From Heterobilharzia americana (taxonomy: Eukaryota; Platyhelminthes; Trematoda; Strigeidida; Schistosomatidae), in the NCBI GenBank assembly GCA_944470555.2, contig OX104134.1, positions 71,480,678-71,544,677 on the forward strand: a DNA stretch of 64,000 bases, in the 5' to 3' direction. The notes under the pieces were generated by a model. The model was not told the origin of the DNA and searched no databases. It was given only the letters and a program-made list of their open reading frames with translations. Below are positions 48,800-61,799 of the stretch, piece after piece (the first letter of the stretch is position 1; each line of letters starts with the position of its first letter). A program made the translations under genes and the position numbers.

Positions 48800-50160
48800 G
48801 GTGATTTAATAAGTATGTATGCTACAAATAACTTCCATACTCCACATATTACAACTGTAACTTGATTTCACTCTTGATTTAAAGCTGCGTTTACTTCAAA
48901 CCCTTTAAGAGCCTTGATTCTGTCTTATCTTGGGATTTGGATTCATAATTTGGGCAAATAAAAACATTTTGTGGAAGTGTGCAACGTCCTCTACTTTCCA
49001 TGTCCATTTACCTTCGAAATGTGTTCAACATCTCAGGTTCCCTTTGTTCATGCATATATAATATTCTTGAATATCAAAACTGTTGCTTAAAGTGAGTTAA
49101 ACCGTCAACAATATTCAAAGGCTACTTCATTGTTATCAAACTAATATTGGAATATTTAACTGCACTAAAAGTGGTGTGGTCCATATGTTTTTTTAAAGTC
49201 TTTTGTATTTATAAATACGGGATAGTCATATAAAACTGTGAACATTTACTTCAAACTGCTGAGTAAAACTGAAACTAACTTAAAAGCACAACACTTTGAT
49301 GTGAATCGGTTACGATTGAGTTAGTTCATACAAACGCATATGAGGAAATGATTTTAATACATTTCTTGAATCATTCGATGGTATGTGTATGCCAATAGCG
49401 TTAGGCATACAAAAACTAGCAGCATTTCACAAAACTCTGGAGTGAAACGAAAACATGAAATCTTAAAAGCAACAACTGTCCCTACATAATCAACGACTAG
49501 ACAGTATCCAACGGTTTAACAGAAGGAAACCATAGTGTTCTTAATTTCTAGTAGAATACAAAACAGGAAGTTGCGAAACAACTATTGATCTATTGAATTT
49601 CACCGTATACTTATCGCTTCACCCACCTAAAGATTCTAATCATCATCAAATCGTACAGCAGCCAAAGGAATTTGGTTGGTACGCTTGACTTGACTAGCAT
49701 TGAATTATGTTTATTGCAAGAGAAAAGTATGAAATTACTTATCGTAGGATGTTTGTCTGTGTGCGAATTGTCGAATTGTAAAATCTGCTGCAGCGACCAG
49801 TACGTATGAGACGTTTTAGTGTTTTTGTCATATTTACTTTACTGATGTGCTAATTTCAAGTTGCATTGTTTACTCTATGTGGAAGCTTGTCTCAAAGGCG
49901 TTCTACAGAGAATAAATTAGTGACTGATGTAAAAACCTTTGGTTAAAAAGGTTAACTCTCTTTTAACATTTTTAATCAATAAGAGTAACCGTCTTGCAAT
50001 AAATGCATATATTGAAGTCAAGTACAGTCAATACTAGTGACATACAGGTAATTGTTTTCGTTCATTCTAGAGTACTTAACACCCGATCAAATGCATGTTT
50101 TTAATTCAAGGTAGGACTAAGTGAATGCACCATTTGACTGATAAAATTCCAGTCAGCAGT
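48800..50160. other. AT-rich non-coding stretch
   Basis: No supported gene or recurrent repeat. Confidence 0.4.
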
Positions 50161-50162
50161 CA

Positions 50163-50260
50163 GACCTCGTAGCTCAGTTCATAGAACACCGGGCGATTAA
50201 CTCAGCAGTCACTGGTTCGAATCCGGTGGCGGTTCGGATTTTCATCTCACCTTCAATATT
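50163..50260 (+). repeat. tRNA-derived SINE, family D
   Basis: cctcgtagctcagttcatag (A-box-like) and actggttcgaatccggtgg (B-box) are both well conserved, followed by cggattttcatctcacctt. It is the best family D copy. The 5' and 3' ends do not form an acceptor stem, so it is a SINE head, not a working tRNA gene. Confidence 0.7.
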
Positions 50261-50284
50261 CACCCTGTATAAATACTAGCCTGC

Positions 50285-53200
50285 CAAAGTACGGCATAAT
50301 TATGCCCATTGACTTTGCTATCAGAAACTTCCAACACTGTTACAAAGTTTTTCAAAAGTGTTTCTAAATATCTAATTGAAAGTTTTTAGTGTACAAATTG
50401 CCATAGATTAGTGGGCACCCGAATTACTGTATATTAGTAGTATCCGAAATGTCGACAGATTTACAGAATACTCTGTGCTGAAGATGTGGGTAAGTGCTTA
50501 TTACAACTTCCTCAAAAAAATGAGTGATAGATATTATAATTTTCGATCAATAATGTTACTTGTAGTCCCATTCACTAAGTAACACCACCGAGGAAAGCAG
50601 TAAAACTATTGAAATATGAAAACTGACTTTATTTTAGTTTTGGACTACTAAGCTATAGACACTGATGGTGACAAAAGAAAAGGAGTCCAGAATCATTATT
50701 CTGTCATCCATAGTTATCTATTCTGAGGTTTAACTTGACTGATCCCACAGTTTGCTTCCAAATCGTTTATTCCCACACAAATGATTCATCGGAACCGTGG
50801 ATTTGATATCTAGATGAACAAAGGACTCACTTATATGGATGATATATGTCAAAGGATAAAGTTGATAAAGAATTACTTAGCAAGTCACTTATCAAAAAGG
50901 TCACGTTAACTGGTGTCATTACGTGGTAGATTTGTTTACCTGCACAACGTTCCTTCAATATCAATCTACAATTAGATTTCCTAGCAATGTCCACATTATG
51001 TGAACATAACGTTTTTAAGATTTTGATAAGAGTATAAGAGATAAACGTATCTTTATTGAAGGTTCGTCACTTTTTACGCTGATAAGTTGCCCAGTCTGAT
51101 GTTAAAACCTATGCAGTCGTACACAAAAGTTTGGGGAAAGCAGAGCAACTATAATCCCTATTCTCAATTAAATAGCTTCTGTAGCATCCTGCTTGCTGAA
51201 AGTCTTTTCTTCTTTTCGTCACAGAACCGCCAACATCGCATGTGAATATTCTATATAGACGAGTTTATCCTATGTGAGTCTGTTTCTCATGTGTTTAACG
51301 TTTAATATACTGATTAAATCACCATTTACGAATGTGCACCAGTTTGAATCTTCTAACTCTTTCCTTAGTGTGAGGTTGACAAAAGGAATCTGCTAGGTTG
51401 TTTTGCGATTCTTAACAGTGTGACTGAAAATAAAAAACGTTTATCAACTTTAAACATTCAGGTATATACTGCATTCCATTTTGTTTAATAACAACTAACC
51501 ATGTTTTTTCATGGCATAAAAACAGAAAGATACCATTAATCTTATTTGTGCATGTGCATTTGCATATGTCATTACCGTCTTTGTATTCCACAGAAATTTT
51601 ATCAATCAGCTTGTATTATTGCATAATTTTACTAGTTAATCCGAAAGCCATTTCTGAATAAACTACACACTAAAGTTCTCTAGGGTTTATTATCCTCCAG
51701 AGTATAATTTATCATTTATAAATGTATAGTTGAAACCAGCAGAGTAAAACAGTTATGCTGAATAGCATTAACTGAGGAAAACATTTTAGAAAAACATTAT
51801 GGCATTCCGTTTGTTTGATATACATCTCTATATGCATCTATTTATGTTCACAACTATCTGCTTACCGCAATCAGTACAAAGGATAATTTTCAAACGCAAG
51901 TTGCAGCAACATGCACATATAAGTCTCCGATTTACAGACCAAATGGAGTGTCAACTAATCTAAGAAACACACATGCTATCAGTTCTTATGTTTACCGAGT
52001 TCTGCAACAGGCTTCATTTGAATACGTAATGTGCATCTTTCTCTTTACTTTCATCATTATACTAGCTGACTACTAACATTTTTTTATTATCTCAATCCAA
52101 ATTTGTTCGAATTCAAAAAATGGAATCATGGATAGCTTGTTAATTTGATAGTTTTATAACACTGGACAATAAGTTTGGTGAGATATAAAATTCAAGCGTT
52201 TTTGATTGGGACTACAGGGTACTCAGTAATTCAAGTGACTCTGAAACCCCAGACCGTTTCATCTATTAGTGAAACGTTGAAGCTAAAACACATTGTAACT
52301 CACGTTTTCCACCAACTTCAGTCATCAACTCAAATAATTAAAACCAGGTTTCTAGCCAGAGCCACTTTATATTGTTCATTTTATGAACAACGTATAGACG
52401 AATGAATATTGGGCATTGCAAAAAAAATTGTTATCTTATTAATCACGCTATTATAACACCTTTCCTCCCTTTTTTAATGTGATGTTATACAAAAAAAATA
52501 ATTAGCATCCATAAATACCTAGATTCATGCAAATTTTCTGAATATAAATTTTTAACATGTAAAATTTTCGGTTTCCCGAGGTTTTTCTATTGATAAATTG
52601 TTTGACTGAAATGGACTTATGCGATAGCTACGCCAAATGACTGTTACTCACGATGTCTTGAACTACTGATGAAAGGCACCTACTGAACTTAAATCTGAAG
52701 ACAAGGTGATCTTACAGCAAATATTTCTCTTATCAAATAAAATGTTGATCCACGTAACGAATGGTTAGCAATACATAAGCGTGATTGAAGGCTATTTATA
52801 AGCATCATTAATGGTAGACAAAACTAACTAAAATACTTTAAGCAGCCTATTCGTTCAGACCAAGATTTATTTGATTTCTGACTACCATAATGAATATGTA
52901 ATACATGGTTGGCAAGTCTGAATGCAAATAAATCAGAGTACAACTGTTTGATGGGCATTATCTGAAAATATCACCTGCTTTTCATTCTCTATACGTTGCT
53001 GACTTTTAATACTAAAATCTGTAGCTTTCAATTCAAAAAGTGTGTTTCATCCTTTTCGCAGTTAACCAGATGGATTTACGCACACATCATAGTTATCCTA
53101 ACTGGGACATAAAACTAGCTGAATCAGTCACTTGGAAAGATAAAGAGTTGTGCTCACCATATACTTGTTCAAAAAGTATAAGCTTTAATTAAAGCCAACG

Positions 53201-53525
53201 TTCTCCCTTTTGTGATACTTTAAACAGAGCCAATTCATCAATTTTAGTATATTTGCCACATTTATAAAACTCTGAATATTGCATTTCACTGCTGGAATAG
53301 TGATAGTCTCTCTTTACCATTGATGGGTAGCAGTGTTCCAGTCTGTCATTATTACTACTGGACATATATTCTTACAATTTAGTTTAAGCCTAATGACTTT
53401 AGGAGTGAAAAATATTTGAAGCAATCTAGTTGGTAAGATGACAAATTTGTTGACTGTTAGCAAAACTAATATAGAAAAATCATTTAGCAGTCGCACTGTG
53501 TCGTGAAGTGACAGAAGTAGAAAAT
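50285..53525. other. AT-rich stretch, no supported gene
   Basis: About 3.2 kb without coding-like frames. The ORF at 52175-52405 begins in AT-rich DNA and has no motif. Confidence 0.4.
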
Positions 53526-53530
53526 ATACA

Positions 53531-53735
53531 CCACTGGATTCCGACCCAGTGGCTCAATGATAACGTGCTGTTTTCGGAACCTGGAGGTTCTGGGCTCGGT
53601 CCCAAGCGGGGTCATGAGTGTGCCTCGCTCAAAGAGTCCTGTACTAGGACAAAACAACTGTCCAGTAACCCCTGGTTTCCAATGGTTTTCAAACTGACGT
53701 CGGTCCATGATGAATATCAGCCTGAAGTCAATTAT
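53531..53735 (+). repeat. SINE family A, near full-length
   Basis: Head gtggctcaatgataacgtgc (A-box-like), ggttctgggctcggtcccaa (B-box-like), body gtcctgtactaggacaaaac, tail gtcggtccatgatgaatat. This is the reference copy I used to recognise the others. Overlapping ORFs on both strands are by-products. Confidence 0.8.
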
Positions 53736-53739
53736 AAGG

Positions 53740-55145
53740 TTTTAAAGGTGAAAATTCAAGGTTTATTAATGAAATGTTTTATTTAACATTCATAATTCTT
53801 AGACGGCGAATACTCATCGGTTTTCACAGATTTTGATCAAAGTTGAGATGTGGCCTATATCACTTCTGGATTAATCCGATGGTCTTTGGTTCAGGATGTG
53901 GTCATGACCTATATATCCTTTCAGCTTCAGTTTCCTTTCACGCACATTGAGGTCAAGGTGGTGTTCAAGGTTATCTGAGGTCTTCTGCAAGTATCCATTT
54001 GTGTTCTTTTCAGTAATTCAGTTAGCCAGTTAAAGCTCTAGCATTGTTTTTTTAACCAAAATAAATCTTAGATGATATAGGGGGGAACATTAAATGAAGA
54101 TAGATGAAATGCTACTCTTAGCTTATTATCGTTAGCATCATAAGTTAGTAAATCAAAACATCACTGTCAATTAGGACAGTAAACTTGTTTCTTTACTATG
54201 ACAACGAGAAGCATTATTGTATTTACTGTTATTGTAGCCTTTTTAAAAAATATAATTCCATGTTGAAAAATAAAACATGGTTTATTTGTTTCTTTTAAAA
54301 AAGTGCGTGTATTTGAGTGTGTGTATAAATAAATATGCTTGTCAACAGAAGGTTGCAATAATCTTTGAAAGAAAAATAAACTGAATCACTGAATAATCGT
54401 TGTATGGAGTTTTGTAAGCTTAACAAAATGATAAATGTAGACAATCTCTTAACTGCTGTTACGCCATGGTTCCAATCAGGAAGATTAATGACTCAGCAAC
54501 ACAGTTGCAATGCAACTTAGGAACGAAGTACAGGCCCGAACACCAAGCGATAAATTGTTTTTGTTTTTTGAGGTATCATCAAACCACTGTGATGCCAACC
54601 CTTTGATAAGTGTGATAGAGCTCGGACTAATGACTTAGCGATCGGTTTGCAACTAACTCATCACCCTTAAAAACGTTTGATTGCGAGATACAAACCATTT
54701 TCTATTTCATAAGTGCGAATGTAAGCACGCTATCGCATTCTTTTTGTGCATAGTGGTAAAGAATGTATAATTTAGAAACACAAATCCAAGGAATCAGGGT
54801 CGTCTCAAATTTTCATGATCAAATGTTTGACTATTATTTATGACCGCATCTTTTGAGTGTTGGTCAACTCTACTTCTAAGCAATTTTATTTAAGCAAAAG
54901 GGTATTCTAATGCACCTCACAGGAAACATACTACACAGCAAACATATTCCATTGAATACTTAGTCGGAAAAAGAATGCTTTATTCAAACGAGATTAGTCG
55001 GGATATTCAAATTCCAAATAATAAAAATGTATAACTGCTTGAATTATACCGTCGTTGATTGGACCGAATTGATAGGTTTTTATTGGCCTATGGGCTCGTG
55101 TATGGATGCCTGGATATTATATGTGCTTTAATTATATGTAGTAAT
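53740..55145. other. AT-rich non-coding stretch
   Basis: No supported gene. A faint tRNA-like segment occurs near 54610-54660 but is too worn to call. Confidence 0.35.
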
Positions 55146-55149
55146 GATG

Positions 55150-55335
55150 AGTAGTGGCTAGCAGTGGAATCCAGGATGTGCATTTCTTCCTGTTTGAGAC
55201 TCATCAGCTGGATGTACATGCTTCCCAGTGATTGGTGTTGTTCTCACCGGGATTGGGGCTACATATAATTAAAACACAAGGAATATCAAGGCATCCGCAC
55301 AGGAGCCCATATGCCAATAGAGACAGATCAGTTCG
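55150..55335. repeat. SM-alpha-like SINE, first of a pair
   Basis: The minus-strand part (55150-55260) has the hammerhead module and the end of the tRNA-like region (gtgagaacaacacc on the minus strand). It is followed by a plus-strand segment (aatatcaaggcatccgcaca ... gagacagatcagttcg) that also follows the modules at 22.1 and 38.4 kb. Confidence 0.75.
55165..55215 (-). ncRNA. Hammerhead ribozyme motif, core intact
   Basis: Reading the minus strand: stem I arm atccag, CTGATGA (55201-55207), stem II with a CAAACA loop, GAAA (from 55186), short stem III, then the triplet ATC at 55177-55175 and the second stem I arm ctggat. All invariant core bases are present and stem I is a perfect 6 bp. Stem II has one mismatched pair at its base and the triplet is AUC rather than GUC, so weak activity is possible. 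The SM-alpha hammerhead family is established; activity of this copy is inferred. Confidence 0.65.
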
Positions 55336-55389
55336 GTTTAATCAGTGACGGTATAATACAAGCATTTATACTAAAACTATACCCGTCGC

Positions 55390-55565
55390 ACAAGAAGTGG
55401 CTATCGTGGCTCGGTGGTGTAATGGATAACGCTCTGGAGTTTGAAGCGAACTCTCCCGAGTCCGAATCCTGGTGAGAACATCGATCACTGAGAAGCAGGT
55501 ATACCCAGCTGACAAGTCGCAAATAGAACGAAATGCGCATCCTGGATTGAACTGTTAGCCACTAC
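55390..55565 (+). repeat. SM-alpha-like SINE, second copy
   Basis: Head gtggctcggtggtgtaatgg and ctggagtttgaagcgaactc (A-box-like to B-box-like gagtccgaatcctgg, near 55456-55472), followed by gagaacatcgatcactgaga, the hammerhead-like module (55503-55552) and the end ttagccactaccc. The overlapping minus-strand ORF is a by-product. Confidence 0.8.
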
Positions 55566-55569
55566 CCAT

Positions 55570-57515
55570 CATTAATATAAATAAGAAATGTGTTGTCTTT
55601 CGACTGTTTGTGTACACTATTCATGCCAAATCGAAATTAAGCTACTTTCAGCATGTAAGGAGTCATATTATGATAAATTTTGAGAAGTGAAACTACTCAA
55701 ACAATTAAATATGCAGGAGCGTTGATGGTTAGGGTTAAAAATCCCTGAGTAGTAACATAGTTCAAACTGGCATAAATTGAACTGCGGATTGAGCTGGGGG
55801 GCGCAGGTACTAAGTTTATATGTTTAGTTCAATCAGCAGACATCAATAGTTGCTGATGATTATGCTTGCTCATTCAAATTGACCTGGGTAGCACAGGGAT
55901 ATTAACTGAAAGGTTGTTTATTTGACAATAAGATTTAACTTCAGTTGACAGGTTGGTGTGTCTATCTACTGAGAAGTAAAGTTATTTATAGATGCGTCTT
56001 CATCAGTCAGGAGACAAATAGATTTCCTTGTTATTGACCATTTCTAATTACACCTTCCTTACAGTTTCTTGTAATATAAATGTCACTGAGTATACACATA
56101 CATATCGTTTGACAAGTCATGATCATTTAATCAACTAGTGTTGAAGAAAAAGTAAAAACTATCTAGTCATCAGTAACATCGACAATTAGCACAGAACAAA
56201 CAGAAAAAATTGTACTTAAAATAATCTGATCTGCTTAACAACACTAACATACACTTCGACAAGAAAAGTATATAAACCGAGGGTTTATGCGTCAAATCTT
56301 GTTAAAACCCAAGTTTCTACTTCAAATTCAATCATCAAACGTCCAAATTAAGATTAACTCACTTCACAGTGGCTGTGTCAGATGGCTTTATCAGTAAAGG
56401 GAAACAAATAAATGTAATAATATTTACAGATAAAGTCTCTGAATGAGTTCTTATATTAAGGTTATGAAGGCTTGAAAATAAATAGATAGATGTAAAGTCA
56501 ACCTTTCACTCATTTCAAGTCTACAAGTCGTTTTCTATCACTTTTATAGCTGTGGATCAGTGGAAAAGTTGAGTTTGTCTCATGAGGAAGATTTTGGGAT
56601 GTGTAATGAATGAATTGAAATGTTTGTCTTTATCCATTGGGTAGCTGTTATCCATGAGACTAAGCAAACCAATATACATCTTTATTTCGATTTTGTTGGA
56701 AAATCCACAGTATGTCACTTTACCCAATACATTTCAGCGGAACTGAGCTAAACAACTAGGATCTCAACTTCAGTTAATCACAAAGAAATTTTTCTCTGTT
56801 CTGACAGATGCTACTTCAAATCCTGATAGAAAATACATTTTTCTTTCAAGTCGATCACTAAGTATAACAATATGCAGAACCATGATTACCCAATCGTCTT
56901 ATTGAAAAACCGTTCGTTAATGAAGTTTATTTATGTGGCTCTGAATACCACTCAAAATTAAACCCAGTAATATGATAATGTAAACTTTTATTTACCTTTT
57001 TATAATTTACACCAGACTGATCGATATAATTATGCCCACTGTTTTCAGTTTATTTGCTTAGAAAATTTCCTCTACCTGACTGTTCAGTAGTATGGGGAAC
57101 TGAAACAAAACTCGTAGAATCTTGATCAAATAAGAGGAGAATGAAAAACTTGCTTGTTTACGCATATTATTACTAAGTATCTTGGAGATGCAGTGTTTGA
57201 ATCACACTCATATTTCTTTTTACTCCTCATGTTTATTATTGTCATTTTCCTTCCTTTCTGTTCACCCTACATTCTTCCTTCTATCCTCTGAATTCATTGA
57301 AAAGTTTTACTCTCAATTATTTTTTCTTCTTTTCCTTTTCCTTTCCTTCTATCCATTATCCACTATTCAGAATTCTACTATTCTGCAAAGTAATCGATAA
57401 TCGAGTGGTGAAACATTCTCTAATCCTACTAGCATGATTACTTCAAATGAGTTTGATTTACTGATGTGTAAATATCTGTGAATAAGTAACTAATTAACCA
57501 TATGATTGACTGATT
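55570..57515. other. AT-rich stretch with a pyrimidine tract
   Basis: A CT-rich run lies at about 57215-57360. The ORF at 57182-57400 is the translation of that run and is not supported. Confidence 0.45.
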
Positions 57516-57521
57516 TAAGAA

Positions 57522-57818
57522 ATGGATACAGTAACTGATGACAGATACGCTAGCAAGGAAAGAGGCTTCAACGGTAAACAGTCTTACTTAAACAGTATTG
57601 CCACTGAACAAGTTTTATGGAACTATCTTATATGCAGCACAAAGCTTAGGAGTGGAGAACTAAGTAAAGTAACGTATTCATTTGACAAAGTAATGAAACT
57701 TTGTCGACCGAAACAGCTAGAATATATGTTAAGTATCGTGATCCAACGTTTATCCTATAGTGCAAAGCTACCCAGAGAAAAAAGGCTAACCAAACCGATG
57801 AATAGGACTAATCTGTGA
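57522..57818 (+). CDS. Small ORF, unrecognised
   Basis: ATG-initiated, 98 residues (MDTVTDDRYASKERGF...), mixed charged composition with a Lys/Arg-rich end (LPREKRLTKPMNRT). No membrane segment, signal peptide or known motif. It has no clear splice sites at the edges. Codon use is less AT-skewed than the flanks. It may be a single-exon gene, an exon, or chance. Confidence 0.3.
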   Translation: MDTVTDDRYASKERGFNGKQSYLNSIATEQVLWNYLICSTKLRSGELSKVTYSFDKVMKLCRPKQLEYMLSIVIQRLSYSAKLPREKRLTKPMNRTNL

Positions 57819-58029
57819 AGTATCTAGCTAGTAGTTCAAGCTATGAACACAGATGTTAGCTAGATAACTGAAGTTCTTAAATGGGCTAAATTAGACAGTT
57901 AGAGATTTTAAGCCACAGCCAAAACTCGACCGATGTTAGACACGCGTTCATTACTTACGTAGAATGATAGGTCACTGGAGAGTAACCACTTTAATATTGT
58001 GTAGTCCTGAAAGTTGACTGAAATCCATC

Positions 58030-58465
58030 AGTCAATCTGTATTATGGTCACCTAGCTAGAAGACTCAGCGTCACCATGGTACACTCTAGTTAGTGGAAGA
58101 TGTTCGGAGACTACTGTCAAGAATCTCTGGACTAACCATCTAACATCACTGAAAATGCACCTTAATGCTAAGTCTCCTAGGTTAGTTGTCACATTGAAAA
58201 ATGATCGGTAGAATTTGGTCAGCACTCTGGATCAGGAGCATGAAACTGGATACTTTCCGGTGACCAGTCACTGAAGCTAATTCATTCCTATGAGGAGTCC
58301 GTTGCGACCCGAATATTTCGTTGGTAGCATCTCCGGTCGCAGCACTAGGTGATATCAGTTTGAGTCTTGCAAGGAACGTCAGTTCTCTTGCGGTTGCAAA
58401 TCCACCATGCTGATGAATGGTGACAAACAGGAATTCTAGGTGCACAGTCTCTTGTCGATTGCCTT
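58030..58465. repeat. SINE family C, rearranged copies
   Basis: A minus-strand body scrap (tggtcacctagctagaagac) is followed by a plus-strand body (aaaatgatcggtagaatttg) and then by a plus-strand head (gatatcagtttgagtcttgc, cttgcggttgcaaatccacc). The order body-then-head shows at least two insertions or a tandem join. Confidence 0.55.
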
Positions 58466-58479
58466 CACCCATCTTGTTT

Positions 58480-59460
58480 CATTACTTATTTTTATCTAAT
58501 ATATAATGTCGCATATATTCACTCCTCTTACCTCATCTTCTACCAGTGTCATTGCTTTTGAGGACTGTTGAATAGATCATTTTCATTTTCTCGGTTTCCG
58601 CTTGTTATTTTTTAGATGATTCATTGGTGTCAGGTAGGACGACTGGGATAATCATATTGTGATGTTACGCATGATGGTGCCAATATCTGTCTGTATACCT
58701 AAATCACTTGAATTACAGTAACATTACTATCTGTTTTTAATTTGTTTTTGAAAACAGATGATTAAGAAGTTAGTAGGCTCAGTCTTATCAATAAGATTTA
58801 TTTTTATAAACGTTTAAGAATGGATAAGTAGTTTGACGCCCTGTAATAAGACCGGTAACAAAAATAAATATGAAGTCTGATCATTTGTCAAAGATATCTA
58901 TCCTTTTTACCATTGGGAAATCATTAGTAAAGTCCCCTCATAGGAATATGCCAGAAGTATGGCGAATCTATGTAACGGCATAATAGATTGCCAATAAACA
59001 AGTGACGTTTGGAAGTGGATAAATTTGAATGTACCTTTGGTATTCTGTTCTCACCCTGAGTCTAATGACTGATCCAGTGTGCTATTATAACAGTTAAATG
59101 ATTTTGATCCATTTTAGTTGATTTATCGTACGTGTCCATAGTCATATATTGGTATGACCATAGGCAATAAATTGTGTCAAAGCTTAATCTAGTAAATGAT
59201 ACTGTTCCACTGTGTGATACACCTAATTAATAAACTAAAATGGCATTACATTCTACTACACTGCCCAAGTCTTGTTCTTATATTAACGAATGATTTTGTG
59301 ACTAGATCGACAAGTAGAACATTACAGATGATTAAGATTCGTCGAAAGCTTGAATCAGTTATCACCATCACTCAGTTGTATCACAGTCTCATCAATTAAA
59401 GCATGTTGAATAGATGCGAAGTGGAATATATTTTTATCGGACTAATTGTTAGTTAGTTTG
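58480..59460. other. AT-rich non-coding stretch
   Basis: No supported gene. The ORF at 59196-59399 is not coding-like. Confidence 0.4.
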
Positions 59461-59464
59461 TTGA

Positions 59465-59560
59465 AGACAATCGGTAGGAAGTTTTGCTCTACTCAGTCGT
59501 TTTCTTGTTAGCATTGATTAGCAAGACGTATCTACAAACTCTGCAAAAATGAGAGATGTC
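59465..59560 (-). repeat. SINE family C fragment
   Basis: gacaatcggtaggaagttt, ttgattagcaagacgtatct and acaaactctg correspond to the antisense central part of family C. Confidence 0.45.
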
Positions 59561-60105
59561 TGGTCCTTCGGCCGAAAACTTTACTAGAGAGCTATCATGG
59601 GACATACAAAACTCATTGCCTAGGATTTGGTAAGCACTCGGAAGTCGACTAAAGAGATTTTTGAAACACCGTAAATATAATCTTCTGGTTAAATGCATAT
59701 GAAAGAATTAGGTGCATGCCTTCCGGTTGATTGCCTAAGACCATAACACTATTCACAGGTGTACTGACTTATTTCGTTTGAATTTCGGAGCTTTTGTACG
59801 TGTAGTACTGAGGAAAGTCAGTCTAACGAACTTGTTGGCTGAATGTATAAAATTGTTCTGACTTAAATGATATCTTTTAGTATGATTATTTTAAGAATAC
59901 TCTAGTTGATTGGTTAATTGTGTCTTTATGTGATGGTAACTGGTTTATATATGGATATCAAATACAGAACTGACAAATGAAGTCTAGTGTCCGATAAAAA
60001 GCTGTTCTTGTGCTTCCAGATTTCTCAATACTTGACTTTCTTCATTAAAATCAAATTTAAACAAAACTAAACATTCGAAGGTTCCAGGGTACGTGGAATT
60101 CAAGA

Positions 60106-60275
60106 TTTCAGTTGAATAACTCAATGGTAATATGCTGGTCAAAAGGTTATCGGTTCTTAGTTCGAGCCTATGTAACATTTTCGACACGCCTTGCTTAGGA
60201 GTTCGTTACTAAGATAAAACGGCTATCCACTGCCTCTCAATTTTTAATAGGACACTAGTTGGTGCCTATTCATGA
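60106..60275 (+). repeat. SINE family A, worn copy
   Basis: gttgaataactcaatggtaa (A-box-like), ggttatcggttcttagttcg (B-box-like), then a body with ggagttcgttactaagataa and a tail tattcatgagaaatac. Confidence 0.55.
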
Positions 60276-60279
60276 GAAA

Positions 60280-61730
60280 TACGATTTTGAAAAACTAATT
60301 TGTTCAGTGTTCGCATAGATAACAATGAAGGGTTCAGTGAATATCTGAGGAGAGTTAACTGTTGAAGTGTATACTGAATACAGAAAAACCAAGTCGCTAA
60401 TTCTTGCTAAACTTTTTAAACCAAAATAATATTTATTTAATTTATTTCGACAATATATGAAATGAATAAATATAATTAAAATAATCAATGGACACAACAG
60501 AAACCAGATGAAGCAAAAGTATAGTTCTAGATGTGAAAATTAATCCAATTAAAAGTCTACGATAAAATTCGACAACAGTGTACAACCTTACAATTAATAA
60601 GTTTTGGTAAATGTATTCATATTTCCACTTATTTGTGAGTAGATAGAAATAAATGTGAAAAAACTTAGTATTTCTCTATCTCAGTATGGTTGTGCTCACA
60701 TTTGTAAATGTCAGTATGTGTTCGCTTGTCAAGTATTCGAGTGTTACTGAAAATAACTGACTTACGTTGTTACATAGTTTTGTTTCACAAATGCAGATTC
60801 AGTCACGCATCCATTCAGTCATTCACTGACTTCTTTCTTTCAATCTTCTAAAAGTGAGAATTGCTCCCTCTTGTTTTCAGGTTTTGCAGATTACCCTACC
60901 ATTTTAGAGCTTGCTTGTTGATAATCACTGATTAATGAAAACTGTGATGAATGAGTTTACCTTTTGTGGGTCGATTTCATTGTTCTAGTATTTGGCTTTG
61001 CAGCTCACTGGGACTACTAGCGAGAAAAAAGGCAATCGAATATTTTTTTGCTTGTACTTCTTGTATTTCTCAATTCATGAATTGGTTGATGATTGTTTTC
61101 GCTTTTGCCAAGAAATCATTTTTTCGTTTCATCAGTAATCATAGTTTAAACGTCAATGATCAGTTACCTGCTTCGTTTACTTGATTGTTGTCGGCGTAGG
61201 CAAGTAAATTAAAAATATTTATTTAATAAATAGTCTGTGAAGAAGTATCTCAAAACAACCACTAGTGAATGTATGCCTAAATTTCTAAACTTATTTGACT
61301 TGAGATTTTTAGATCGCAAACTGCCTGCATCAGTTTGTTACCTTATGTGCGTAACTATAACCTTATAAGGAGCCGGACCTCAGACCTCAGGTAATAAAGT
61401 GCTGAGCCACTGATACTAATCCTATTGTGACTTATTCTATTGTTTCAATTGCCATTGTTCAAGCATTATTAAAATCAACCTGTCAATTCAAGGCTGTTTC
61501 AGATACAACTAAAGGTACGCAAAGTTAGAGATCAGAGAAAAAAGGCGGTTCCTGTGACTATTTTTCGAAAATGTACAGTTGCTCACAGATATGGAAACTG
61601 CTTTGCGGAAATGATGTGTTAAAAAGTAATGGGGTTGAATTATGTTGATACCATGAGCTAGATTATTTTGTTAATAAAACAGAAGTATAAATTATGAAGA
61701 AGGAATTCACGTAAGTAAATAAGTATACAT
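60280..61730. other. AT-rich non-coding stretch
   Basis: No supported gene. The ORF at 60951-61184 is not coding-like. Confidence 0.35.
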
Positions 61731-61799
61731 TCATTTAAATAAGCATGCTGAGTGTAAATTACTGGGAAACGAGATGTAATTAAAGCGAAATAATATTAA

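Noticed and set aside
50163..50260. tRNA gene
   Set aside because: A- and B-box-like sequences are good, but the acceptor arms do not pair, no sensible anticodon arm forms, and related copies occur elsewhere with the same downstream sequence.
57182..57400. Secreted peptide with a hydrophobic leader
   Set aside because: It is a translation of a pyrimidine tract with no coding-like codon pattern.
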